Shown here one piece after another: positions 1 to 5,827 of a stretch of 5,827 bases of DNA (positions are counted from its first letter, which is position 1; each line of letters starts with the position of its first letter). A model generated the notes under the pieces. The model had not been told where the DNA came from. It did no database searches and worked only from the letters and a program-made list of their open reading frames with translations. The stretch comes from an uncultured Treponema sp. GTDB taxonomy: Bacteria; Spirochaetota; Spirochaetia; Treponematales; Treponemataceae. Position numbers and translations under genes: made by a program. Location: NCBI GenBank assembly GCA_947165795.1, contig CAMVBP010000127.1, positions 1 to 5,827 of the forward strand. The letters are read 5' to 3'.

Positions 1-48
1 AATTGGGGTGCACTTCATTTATCCACAGCTTTTTTTTCGGGGAACGCC
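1..48. other. Non-coding left edge beyond the UMP kinase stop
   Basis: This stretch follows the end of the minus-strand operon and has no gene. It contains TTATCCACA at 19-27, which is identical to the classical DnaA-box consensus, the palindrome GTGCAC at 8-13, and a run of eight T at 31-38. No stem of useful length precedes a U-run on the minus strand, so I cannot call an intrinsic terminator for the operon here; GGGCGTTCCCC just after the stop can form only a 3-4 bp stem. A lone DnaA box may be chance, and the left context is cut off. Confidence 0.35.
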
Positions 49-747
49 CTAACCTATTGTTGTACCGATATATTCCTGATCATTCAAAATTGCCTGAATA
101 TTCGGAATGTTTTTTCCTCCTGCGCAGATAACCTTCATTCCATTTTCGCTTGCCTTTTTAGAAGCAATCGGATCGAAAGGACAATTTTTACCCGGTGTCC
201 ATTCATCGCCGACCATTTTTCTAAAATCTGCCCACGAAATTGTATCTAATGGTTTTGCATCCGGATTTTTTCTTGGATCGTCTGTATAAACCTTTTCGAT
301 GTTAGAAAGATTTACGATTACTTTTGCGCCGAATTTTTCGCCAAGGTAAACGGCATCTGTGTCGGTTGAAAAACCCGGTTTCCAGCCGCTTGCAACAAGT
401 ACCTGACCATCGAACTGCAAATCTTCAACTGTAGGATTATAAACAACGTCATTTTTGCAGTAATCGCCAAAGCAGGCTTTAAGTAACTGAGCATTAATGC
501 GTGTTGCCATAATTCCAATCCAGTCAGCCGCATCTGCCTTTGAAGAAGTTCCTGTTGCGCCTGCAACTTCATTATATGCATTCTGATATACGCGCGCAGG
601 AGCACCACCGCCGGCTACCAGTATTAATTTATTCGATTTATTTTCATCAAGCCACTGTGTACACATTTTTACAAATGCTGTCAAAAATTCTGTATCCGGC
701 TTATCCGGAACAATAATTGAACCACCAACACTTAAAACTTTAGTCAT
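49..747 (-). CDS. pyrH: UMP kinase, archaeal type (amino acid kinase family)
   Basis: The predicted role is ATP-dependent phosphorylation of UMP to UDP in the cytoplasm, part of pyrimidine nucleotide synthesis. The 232 residues match the amino acid kinase fold and resemble archaeal rather than bacterial PyrH. Visible features in order are the N-terminal VGGSIIVP strand-loop (7-14), the AGGGAP glycine loop (45-50), an IGIMATRINAQLL helix (77-89), GWKPGFSTDTDAV in the nucleotide/UMP site (121-133), VYTDDP (153-158), FDPIASKKA (191-199) and the terminal GTTI (228-231). The length is close to the roughly 225 residues of archaeal enzymes. The ATG start at 745-747 has a strong GGAGG at 754-758 with 6 nt spacing. 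It lies 27 nt after the transglutaminase-like gene and is probably the last gene of the operon, with its own strong ribosome site. The fold and family are well supported. Substrate is inferred from family, and a different phosphoacceptor is possible if the genome also has a bacterial pyrH. Confidence 0.88.
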   Translation of the reverse strand: MTKVLSVGGSIIVPDKPDTEFLTAFVKMCTQWLDENKSNKLILVAGGGAPARVYQNAYNEVAGATGTSSKADAADWIGIMATRINAQLLKACFGDYCKNDVVYNPTVEDLQFDGQVLVASGWKPGFSTDTDAVYLGEKFGAKVIVNLSNIEKVYTDDPRKNPDAKPLDTISWADFRKMVGDEWTPGKNCPFDPIASKKASENGMKVICAGGKNIPNIQAILNDQEYIGTTIG

Positions 748-774
748 AAAATACCTCCAAAAAAAATCGCATCG

Positions 775-2484
775 TTAATAAACACCCTTTATTACCGGCA
801 CACTCCAGTAGCTGCTGTATTTTACAATGCTTTCGCTTGCTTCTTCCCAGATAGACTGCAGTGCATAGCTTCTCGGCTGCTGAACAATTTTATTATCTGC
901 AGCAAAAGGCTTTAACTGATTCCATCCTCTTGAAAAAGTTATGTGATGCGAATCAAGGTTGCCAAAATAATACAGTTTTGGATCTTCATCTGCATCATTT
1001 CCCCAGTTTTTATAATCAAGGCCGGCACCTATTGCAATATCACAAGGAATCCAGCCGACTTTATCTATATAAAATTCTGTCCACCAGTGTGTCTGTGAAC
1101 TCAAATCCTGCGAAATAAGAATTCCGCTGTCTGTTAAAGCAGGAATTCCTGCTGCGCGTAAAAGGGCTGTATAAATAATTGCAAAATCATACGCATCCCC
1201 TTCTCCACTTTCCAGCATTTCCAGAGGATCTGCATCGCTTTTTCTAAGATTATTGAGAATTGTATAATTCTGAATAATATAATTATATATCAAATTTGCC
1301 CTGCGGTAATAATTTTTTTCAATTCCAATTATTGAATTACAAAGGGCTACTATTTTTTCGTTATCGCTTTTAATAAGCGGATCGCTTCTTGCTGTTATAG
1401 AAAGTAAATTCTGGTCAGTATCTTTATAAGTTCCAATTTTTCCTGCATTTACATTTGTAGTTACACCGTAAACATCTACAACAAAGGTCTGCTTAAATAC
1501 AGACTTTGGAGAACCTGTCTTTACTTTTAATAGCTGATGAATCATATCATTCTGATAATTCATTAAAACAGGTTCTGGAGAAACGTCCGTAACTTCCATT
1601 TGCGGCTGTGTTACGGAAATAGAAGGAATCGGGCACCTTAATGTAATTGTTGAAGAATCTGTAGAAACTACATCGTCGATATCTGCTGAATATTCAACAA
1701 GATAAAGCTTTTTTTCTGTATATTTTTTTGTACCTGCGTCTTTTAAAATTGTAATTTGTTTTGCATCTGATTTTTCGTTTCCAACCTGAACAATTACAAC
1801 ACCGGAACAAACTCCATCCGGAATATGTACCTTAATTTCTGAATTTGACCAGGAAACATAATCAAAAGTTTCTTCGCTTGCCGGAATCATAAATTCTTCG
1901 AGCATGGAAGGTGATTTATAAGAAGCAGTCTCAAGCTTTCCTAAATAATCTACGGAAAACAAAACCTTTGAATCATGTTTTACGTCGCCAAAATTGCTTC
2001 CTTTGATTGTTAAAATATCACCGACATATAATTTTTCTGAAGAAAGTGAAGTAACAGAAGGCTTTGCCGTAACCTGAACCTTTGTAACCGGAACAGGAAT
2101 ATCAACTTCGTTTGCGAATAATGCACTTTTTGAACGTCCGTTAGTAGTTCCTACTACAACAAGTCCATCCTGAACATTTGCAGGAAGAACAATCTTTATA
2201 CATTCATCTGTCCAGGAAATATATGAACTTGCAGTAAGCTTTGAACCTGCAATTTCTACATAGTTCATATCGCGGACATCGCCGAAGCCTTTTCCATTAA
2301 TTACAATTGTATCACCTGGAGAACCTACAGGAGGAACTACAGAATAAATTTCAGGAACAACCTTTTTCCGGTGATTTATAAAAAAGAAGAAAAATAAAAC
2401 TGCACTAATAACTAAAATTGCACAAATCCACCGGAAAAAAGAATACCGGCGGAAAAAATAATTCAGTGTTTTAGAAGACTCCAC
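775..2484 (-). CDS. Membrane-anchored IPT/TIG and transglutaminase-like protein, catalytic Cys missing
   Basis: The 569-residue protein has a single N-terminal membrane segment (about 18-37, with a run of six Phe ending near 36), flanked by basic residues and with no lipobox, so the rest should lie outside the cytoplasmic membrane. Two IPT/TIG immunoglobulin-like domains follow, at about 43-125 (PPVGSPGDTIVINGKGFGD) and 142-247 (VGDILTIKGSNFGD); the second carries an insert at about 178-208. A beta-rich region (about 255-370) leads to a transglutaminase-like domain (about 385-500). There, His466 (QTHWWTEF) and Asp482 (GWIPCD) fit the catalytic triad. The usual GxCxDFA nucleophile motif reads GDAYDFA, with Ala431 (codon GCG) in place of Cys. 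Protein crosslinking or cysteine protease activity is thus unlikely. The start is GTG at 2482-2484, the only possible one upstream because an in-frame TAA lies 9 nt before it. It overlaps the anti-sigma TAG by one base (TAGTG) and its own Shine-Dalgarno is weak, suggesting translational coupling. The sensor role is inference. Confidence 0.85.
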   Translation of the reverse strand: MESSKTLNYFFRRYSFFRWICAILVISAVLFFFFFINHRKKVVPEIYSVVPPVGSPGDTIVINGKGFGDVRDMNYVEIAGSKLTASSYISWTDECIKIVLPANVQDGLVVVGTTNGRSKSALFANEVDIPVPVTKVQVTAKPSVTSLSSEKLYVGDILTIKGSNFGDVKHDSKVLFSVDYLGKLETASYKSPSMLEEFMIPASEETFDYVSWSNSEIKVHIPDGVCSGVVIVQVGNEKSDAKQITILKDAGTKKYTEKKLYLVEYSADIDDVVSTDSSTITLRCPIPSISVTQPQMEVTDVSPEPVLMNYQNDMIHQLLKVKTGSPKSVFKQTFVVDVYGVTTNVNAGKIGTYKDTDQNLLSITARSDPLIKSDNEKIVALCNSIIGIEKNYYRRANLIYNYIIQNYTILNNLRKSDADPLEMLESGEGDAYDFAIIYTALLRAAGIPALTDSGILISQDLSSQTHWWTEFYIDKVGWIPCDIAIGAGLDYKNWGNDADEDPKLYYFGNLDSHHITFSRGWNQLKPFAADNKIVQQPRSYALQSIWEEASESIVKYSSYWSVPVIKGVY

Positions 2485-3215
2485 TAATAATTACCTGATA
2501 TTACATCCATAGGAAGAGTCATTTCCGTAACAATCGGACTGTTATTCATTCCAGGAATTGTAATCCTTATAGAAATTGCATCGTCTTCTTCAAAAATATC
2601 AGGTCTGAGAATACTTGCATATTTTACTGCTGTAGTTATTTCCCTATTCTCTGACTGTGTCTGATTATTCGAAGAAAAACTTGCTCTTTGTATATTACCC
2701 GAAACAGTCATAATTTTTCCAGTATCATATGCAACATTATTTGCTTTTGTAGAACCTATTGCTTTAATTCCACCAGTAGGATTTATAGTCTGTGTGCCCG
2801 AAATAGAACTTACAAGCGGAGTATACGCATTTGTCTGATTTTCAGCAGCTACAGATTTATTTGAATTAAGCCCGAACGGAAGAATTAATGCAAAAACTGC
2901 CGCAGCAGCAACCGCGCTCAATGGATATAAATAATGCTTTGCCTTTGCAGATTCAGAAGAATATGCCCGTTTTACATTCTTACTGTATGACATTTTTGTC
3001 ATAAGTCTGTTAAAGCTTTCATCCATAAAGTGTTCATCAGGTGTAATTGATTTTGCATCTGCCTTTAATTCAGAACGAAGAGACTTTAATATTTCCAGCT
3101 CTTTTGCACATTTCTGGCAGACAGCAATATGAGCTTCGTATTCGGCTTTATAAACTTCCGGTAATTCATTATCGAGGTAAACAGAATGAATATCTTTACT
3201 CGGGCAAAAAGACAT
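2484..3215 (-). CDS. Membrane anti-sigma factor with zinc-finger (ZAS/zf-HC2) motif
   Basis: The predicted role is to bind and inhibit the ECF sigma factor encoded just upstream, releasing it on an envelope signal. The 243 residues divide into an N-terminal cytoplasmic domain with His29-x3-Cys33-x2-Cys36 (AHIAVCQKC), typical of zinc-associated anti-sigma domains, with Cys4 or His10 as a possible further ligand. A linker follows to about 95, then one membrane segment (about 96-115, Ala-rich), then an outer domain of about 125 residues, rich in Ser, Asn and Thr, that I do not recognise. The ATG at 3213-3215 has a good AGGAGA site at 3220-3225, which lies inside the sigma gene. The reading frame overlaps the sigma 3' end by 20 nt, and its stop overlaps the next start, so sigma, anti-sigma and the IPT protein are probably made together. 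The sigma partner is inferred from position and domain type. Nothing in the sequence shows which signal or protease acts on it. Confidence 0.85.
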   Translation of the reverse strand: MSFCPSKDIHSVYLDNELPEVYKAEYEAHIAVCQKCAKELEILKSLRSELKADAKSITPDEHFMDESFNRLMTKMSYSKNVKRAYSSESAKAKHYLYPLSAVAAAAVFALILPFGLNSNKSVAAENQTNAYTPLVSSISGTQTINPTGGIKAIGSTKANNVAYDTGKIMTVSGNIQRASFSSNNQTQSENREITTAVKYASILRPDIFEEDDAISIRITIPGMNNSPIVTEMTLPMDVISGNY

Positions 3216-3777
3216 TTTCTTCTCCTATAATTTTTACTAGCTGCTCTCTCGCTCTAAATATTCTAACCTTAACATTACCTTCTGTAATGCCAAGGACTTT
3301 TCCAATTTCTTTATAATTCAAGTCTCCGTATTCACGAAGCATAAGCACATCCTGAAGATTTTTTGGAAGCTTTTTTAATGCTTCACGAGCTTTGTTGATA
3401 GAATCCTTTTTAAGAAGTGCTGATTCTCCTGAATCAGACTTTCTGTGATCTTCATACAAAACTTTTTCGTATGCCTTACGCTCACGATCCTTACGCTTGA
3501 TATAATTTAATGACGCGTTTTTTACTACACGAATCAGCCAATATTTAGCATCATTCAAAGAAGGGAAAACCAGTTCTTTTTCGTTAGCTTTTATTAGAGA
3601 ATCGTGCACCAGATCTTCTGCAGCTTCTTCATCATTTACGATTCTATAAGAAACCTTAAACAGCATCTGCATGGTTGCATCATATAACTTTCTAAAATCA
3701 GCAGGATTTCCAGCATTTATCTGTACTTGCTGCCCAATCTGACTTTCTTCTATCCCATTAAACACTTCAATCACCAA
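3196..3777 (-). CDS. ECF-type RNA polymerase sigma-70 factor
   Basis: This is an alternative sigma factor expected to direct RNA polymerase to a small regulon. The 193 residues have only sigma regions 2 and 4, as in the ECF group. Region 2 spans about 27-96 (FRKLYD, then DEEAAEDLVHDSLIKA, then YWLIRVVKNASLNYIKR). Region 4 spans about 126-181 and includes LPKNLQDVLMLREYGDL and the helix-turn-helix YKEIGKVLGITEGNVKVR. The start is uncertain. TTG at 3775-3777 gives the longest form, followed directly by GTG at 3772-3774; neither has a Shine-Dalgarno. GTG at 3763-3765 has GGTGA at 3771-3775, complementary to part of the 16S tail, and is a good alternative (189 residues). The extra N-terminal residues precede region 2, so the function call does not depend on the choice. 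It lies 12 nt after cysS in the same frame, separated by the cysS TAA, and overlaps the anti-sigma gene. Expression by read-through from the cysS promoter seems likely; an internal promoter was not seen. Confidence 0.92.
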   Translation of the reverse strand: MVIEVFNGIEESQIGQQVQINAGNPADFRKLYDATMQMLFKVSYRIVNDEEAAEDLVHDSLIKANEKELVFPSLNDAKYWLIRVVKNASLNYIKRKDRERKAYEKVLYEDHRKSDSGESALLKKDSINKAREALKKLPKNLQDVLMLREYGDLNYKEIGKVLGITEGNVKVRIFRAREQLVKIIGEENVFLPE

Positions 3778-3789
3778 AAAGTTACAAAA

Positions 3790-5370
3790 TTAATTACGCT
3801 TCCATGTCGGACCATTCGGTGTATCAATAATAATAACACCTCGGGCAGTCAACTGGTTACGGATTTCATCTGCTTTAGCAAAATCTTTATTCTTTTTTGC
3901 AGCTGTACGTTCTGCAACAAGCGCATCAATTTCTGCGGCTTCTGGATCTCCGGCATGCGCATCTGCACCTTCAGAACCAACTGCAGAACCGGAAGCACCT
4001 GCACCATTATGCAAAGCCTGTTCTTCAAGAACATCAAATGCATTTTTAATAACGTCGAGACTTAAAACGCTGTCCATCTTTAAAACAGAAGCAAGGGCTT
4101 CGCTTGCTTTTGAACAGCCTTTTCCGCCTGCTTCCTTCTGCATTGCAGCCATTGCAATTGGAGTTGCAAGATCGTTTTCCAGACCTTCACGGAATTTTGT
4201 AAGGCAATCTGAATCAAATTTAATTTCAGAAAGAACTTTTTCAAAATTATCTTTTGTAAGTCCAAGCTTTTCTTCTGTATTTGCCCGTGAAATAAGTTTT
4301 GCCACACGCTGATTCAAAGCAGCACGTCCATTTTTTGCACTTTCGAGCGCTTCCATAGAAAAAACAAGCTGCTTTCTGTAGTGTCCGCTCAAAAGGAAGA
4401 ATCTGTAATCCAATGGCGCAAAGCCTTTATCTTTAAGAGAGAAACCGCGCTCCGGAGGAAGTGAAGTCTGAAGGGTAATAAAGTTACCGCTCGACTTACT
4501 CATTTTTCCGCCTTCAAGAATAAGGAATTCATTGTGCATCCAGTAGTTTACCCAAGGTCCCTTAGCGCGCTCTGAGTCATCAAAGCTTCCTTCGCTCTGA
4601 GCAATTTCGTTTGTATGATGAACAGGAACGTGATCTATACCGCCTGTATGAATATCAAAATGTTTTCCAAGATACTTCATACTCATTGCAGAACATTCAA
4701 TATGCCAGCCAGGATATCCGCGTCCCCAAGGAGAATCCCAGGTCATTGCCTGATCTTCAAATTTTGATTTTGTGAACCAGAGAACAAAGTCGCCAGGGTT
4801 GCGCTTATTTTCGTCAATAACAACAACCTTACGCTTTCCGGCTCCTGCCTTAAGCTCATCAAGATTCAGGTTTGCAAGCTTACCGTAATCAGGATAAGTA
4901 GAAATATCGTAATAAAGATTTCCGCCGGCCATATATGTGTGACCGTTTGCTTCAATCTTTTTAATCAATTCAATCATGTCGTCGATGTGTTCAGTAGCAC
5001 GGCAGATTACGTCCGGGTGGCGGATATTCATTGCATCAATATCCTTCATAAAAGCGTCGGTATAAAAGTTTGCAACTTCAAGTACGCTCTGATGTCTCTC
5101 TGCCGCAGACTTTTTCATTTTATCTTCACCGTTGTCGCCGTCATCAGAAAGGTGTCCAACATCGGTAATATTCATAACGTGTTTAATGTCGTAACCTAAG
5201 AACTGCAGGGTTTTGTCCAGAATATCCCAACAAACATAAGCACGAAGATTTCCAATGTGAGCATAATTATAAACCGTAGGACCACAGCCATAAAAACCGG
5301 CATGTCCTTCAGAAATCGGTTTAAATTCTTCCATTTTTCGTCCCATAGTGTTGTATAATCTAAGTGCCAT
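3790..5370 (-). CDS. cysS: Cysteinyl-tRNA synthetase
   Basis: This class I aminoacyl-tRNA synthetase charges tRNA-Cys with cysteine in the cytoplasm. The 526 residues contain the HIGH-type signature HIGN (38-41) in [15 protein letters not shown], and KMSKS (289-293). The likely zinc ligands that select cysteine are all present: Cys29 (YGCGPT), Cys226 (GWHIECSAM), His251 and Glu255 (HHTNE), with the same spacing from Cys226 to His251 as in E. coli. [14 protein letters not shown] (126-139) and [18 protein letters not shown] (243-260) are further family hallmarks. The C-terminal anticodon-binding part (about 480-526) ends in GPTWKRN. Between it and the helical domain is a Gly/Ala-rich, probably flexible stretch (about 454-479) that makes the protein longer than the usual 460-480 residues. 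The ATG at 5368-5370 has GAGG at 5377-5380 with 6 nt spacing. It is the first gene of the operon, behind the promoter at 5423-5451. Confidence 0.97.
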   Translation of the reverse strand: MALRLYNTMGRKMEEFKPISEGHAGFYGCGPTVYNYAHIGNLRAYVCWDILDKTLQFLGYDIKHVMNITDVGHLSDDGDNGEDKMKKSAAERHQSVLEVANFYTDAFMKDIDAMNIRHPDVICRATEHIDDMIELIKKIEANGHTYMAGGNLYYDISTYPDYGKLANLNLDELKAGAGKRKVVVIDENKRNPGDFVLWFTKSKFEDQAMTWDSPWGRGYPGWHIECSAMSMKYLGKHFDIHTGGIDHVPVHHTNEIAQSEGSFDDSERAKGPWVNYWMHNEFLILEGGKMSKSSGNFITLQTSLPPERGFSLKDKGFAPLDYRFFLLSGHYRKQLVFSMEALESAKNGRAALNQRVAKLISRANTEEKLGLTKDNFEKVLSEIKFDSDCLTKFREGLENDLATPIAMAAMQKEAGGKGCSKASEALASVLKMDSVLSLDVIKNAFDVLEEQALHNGAGASGSAVGSEGADAHAGDPEAAEIDALVAERTAAKKNKDFAKADEIRNQLTARGVIIIDTPNGPTWKRN

Positions 5371-5394
5371 ATTTTACCTCTTTTTTTATGCGGG

Positions 5395-5419
5395 ATGATT
5401 TCCCTGCCAGAAAAATCAT
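5395..5419 (-). promoter_or_regulatory. Hairpin in the 5' leader of the cysS operon
   Basis: On the minus strand the arms AUGAUUUUUC and GGGAAAUCAU pair over 10 bp (eight Watson-Crick and two G-U) around the loop UGGCA. The predicted transcription start falls within or just before the first arm, so the hairpin would sit at the very 5' end of the mRNA, about 24 nt before the cysS start codon. There is no U-run after it, so it is not a terminator, and the leader is far too short for a T-box. It may stabilise the 5' end; that is inference. Confidence 0.45.
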
Positions 5420-5422
5420 TCA

Positions 5423-5451
5423 ATTATACACTTTTAGGGAATAATAAACAA
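5423..5451 (-). promoter_or_regulatory. Sigma-70-type promoter of the cysS operon
   Basis: On the minus strand, TTGTTT (5446-5451) and a perfect TATAAT (5423-5428) are separated by exactly 17 nt. Transcription would start near 5416-5419 and give a leader of about 50 nt before the cysS ATG. The -35 matches the consensus at three of six positions, compensated by the perfect -10. This is probably a housekeeping promoter for the whole five-gene unit. Confidence 0.7.
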
Positions 5452-5510
5452 CATAACGCACTGTTCTCAAATATATAGCAATGATTCTTTTTTTTTGATA
5501 TTTTATTTTC

Positions 5511-5827
5511 ATGAATAAATATGTTAAACGATATTGTATAGATGCAATGAGTGGTATGGCTCAGGGACTTTTCTGTTCCTTATTGATTGGAGCCATTATT
5601 AAGACATTAGGTGAACAGCTTTTAAAACTGAACACAAATCCTGTTTTTCAGTTCCTGGTAGATGCAGGAAAATTTGCACAGGATTCACATGTTGTTGGAG
5701 CGGCAATGGCCATTGGAATTGGTTTTGCAATGGGAGTGCCGGCTCTTGTATTGTTTTCTCTTGCGGCTGTAGGTTCGGCTGCAAATGTAACAGGCGGTGC
5801 AGGCGGCCCCCTTGCCGTTTTGATAAT
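5511..5827 (+). CDS. PTS sugar transporter subunit EIIC, PTS_EIIC_2 type (partial, 5' part)
   Basis: The first 105 codons are present and the gene continues beyond the window. The translation begins MNKYVKRYCIDAMSGMAQGL, with a first hydrophobic helix at about 14-33. A second long hydrophobic, Gly/Ala-rich stretch spans about 61-92 (VGAAMAIGIGFAMGVPALVL), followed by a NVTGGAGGP loop. This resembles the stand-alone EIIC membrane permeases of the PTS_EIIC_2 family, about 340 residues long and found in Treponema and Firmicutes, whose sugar is usually unknown. It would sit in the cytoplasmic membrane. The ATG at 5511-5513 has no Shine-Dalgarno: the preceding bases are nearly all A and T. It is transcribed away from cysS and probably unrelated to that operon. 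Family recognition is from the N-terminal pattern only, so substrate and partner EIIA/EIIB proteins cannot be given. Confidence 0.72.
   Translation, partial: MNKYVKRYCIDAMSGMAQGLFCSLLIGAIIKTLGEQLLKLNTNPVFQFLVDAGKFAQDSHVVGAAMAIGIGFAMGVPALVLFSLAAVGSAANVTGGAGGPLAVLI

Larger units (their letters stand above)
5371..5510. other. Divergent intergenic region between cysS and the PTS gene
   Basis: These 140 bases separate the divergently transcribed cysS operon and PTS gene. They hold the cysS ribosome site, the leader hairpin and the cysS promoter, listed separately. On the plus strand the last 25 bases before the PTS start are almost pure A/T, with a run of nine T at 5488-5496. TATATA at 5472-5477 could serve as a -10 for the PTS gene, but I see no convincing -35. 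No operator palindrome or catabolite-repression site is evident to me. Confidence 0.6.

Noticed and set aside
318..608. Minus-strand open frame of 96 codons inside the UMP kinase gene
   Set aside because: It is a shifted frame of a well-conserved kinase gene and shows no domain pattern.
748..774. Possible terminator between the transglutaminase-like gene and the UMP kinase gene, suggested by a run of eight T on the minus strand
   Set aside because: No stem precedes the T-run; the short CGATGCGAT is a direct repeat, and the run directly precedes a strong GGAGG site.
3727..4065. Plus-strand open frame of 112 codons, rich in Cys
   Set aside because: It lies antisense to the 3' end of cysS and the sigma start, has no ribosome site and a composition typical of a shadow frame; the minus-strand proteins are clear families.
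5371..5422. T-box or other cysteine-responsive riboswitch ahead of cysS
   Set aside because: The leader is only about 50 nt, lacks the T-box sequence and has no terminator hairpin with a U-run.
5196..5423. Minus-strand open frame of 75 codons starting in the cysS leader
   Set aside because: It begins at a TTG with no ribosome site, overlaps the cysS start in another frame and shows no leader-peptide pattern such as a run of Cys codons.
1..5827. CRISPR array, tRNA, rRNA or complete mobile element
   Set aside because: No regularly spaced repeats, tRNA-like cloverleaf, rRNA sequence, transposase or integrase was seen on either strand.

Overview
The window looks like AT-rich spirochaete DNA, most likely from a Treponema of the gut or oral type. 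This rests on the gene types and their order: a cysteinyl-tRNA synthetase followed at once by an ECF sigma factor, an archaeal-type UMP kinase, and an EIIC-only PTS permease. From memory and unchecked, T. pallidum also has cysS next to its ECF sigma factor gene. The genus is therefore an inference.

Layout: positions 5370 down to 49 hold five minus-strand genes packed as one probable operon. In transcription order they are cysS (5370-3790), an ECF sigma-70 factor (3777-3196), a membrane anti-sigma factor with a zinc-binding HxxxCxxC motif (3215-2484), a membrane-anchored protein with two IPT/TIG domains and a transglutaminase-like domain (2484-775), and an archaeal-type UMP kinase (747-49). 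The junctions are 12 nt apart, 20 nt overlapping, 1 nt overlapping and 27 nt apart. I see no terminator between them. Positions 5371-5510 are a divergent intergenic region with a good sigma-70-type promoter for cysS and a hairpin near the predicted 5' end of its mRNA. From 5511 a plus-strand PTS EIIC gene begins and runs off the right edge. Positions 1-48, beyond the UMP kinase stop, hold no gene.

How the genes may work together: the outer genes look like housekeeping (tRNA charging, UMP phosphorylation). The middle three look like a signalling unit: an ECF sigma factor, a single-pass anti-sigma factor predicted to hold it at the membrane, and a third protein whose large domain lies outside the cytoplasmic membrane and whose start codon overlaps the anti-sigma stop codon. 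The third protein is the most interesting item. Its transglutaminase-like fold keeps the His and Asp positions, but the expected catalytic Cys is Ala. It may be a pseudoenzyme acting as a binding or sensor subunit of the sigma/anti-sigma switch. That role is inference; the missing Cys and the coupled gene layout are read from the sequence.
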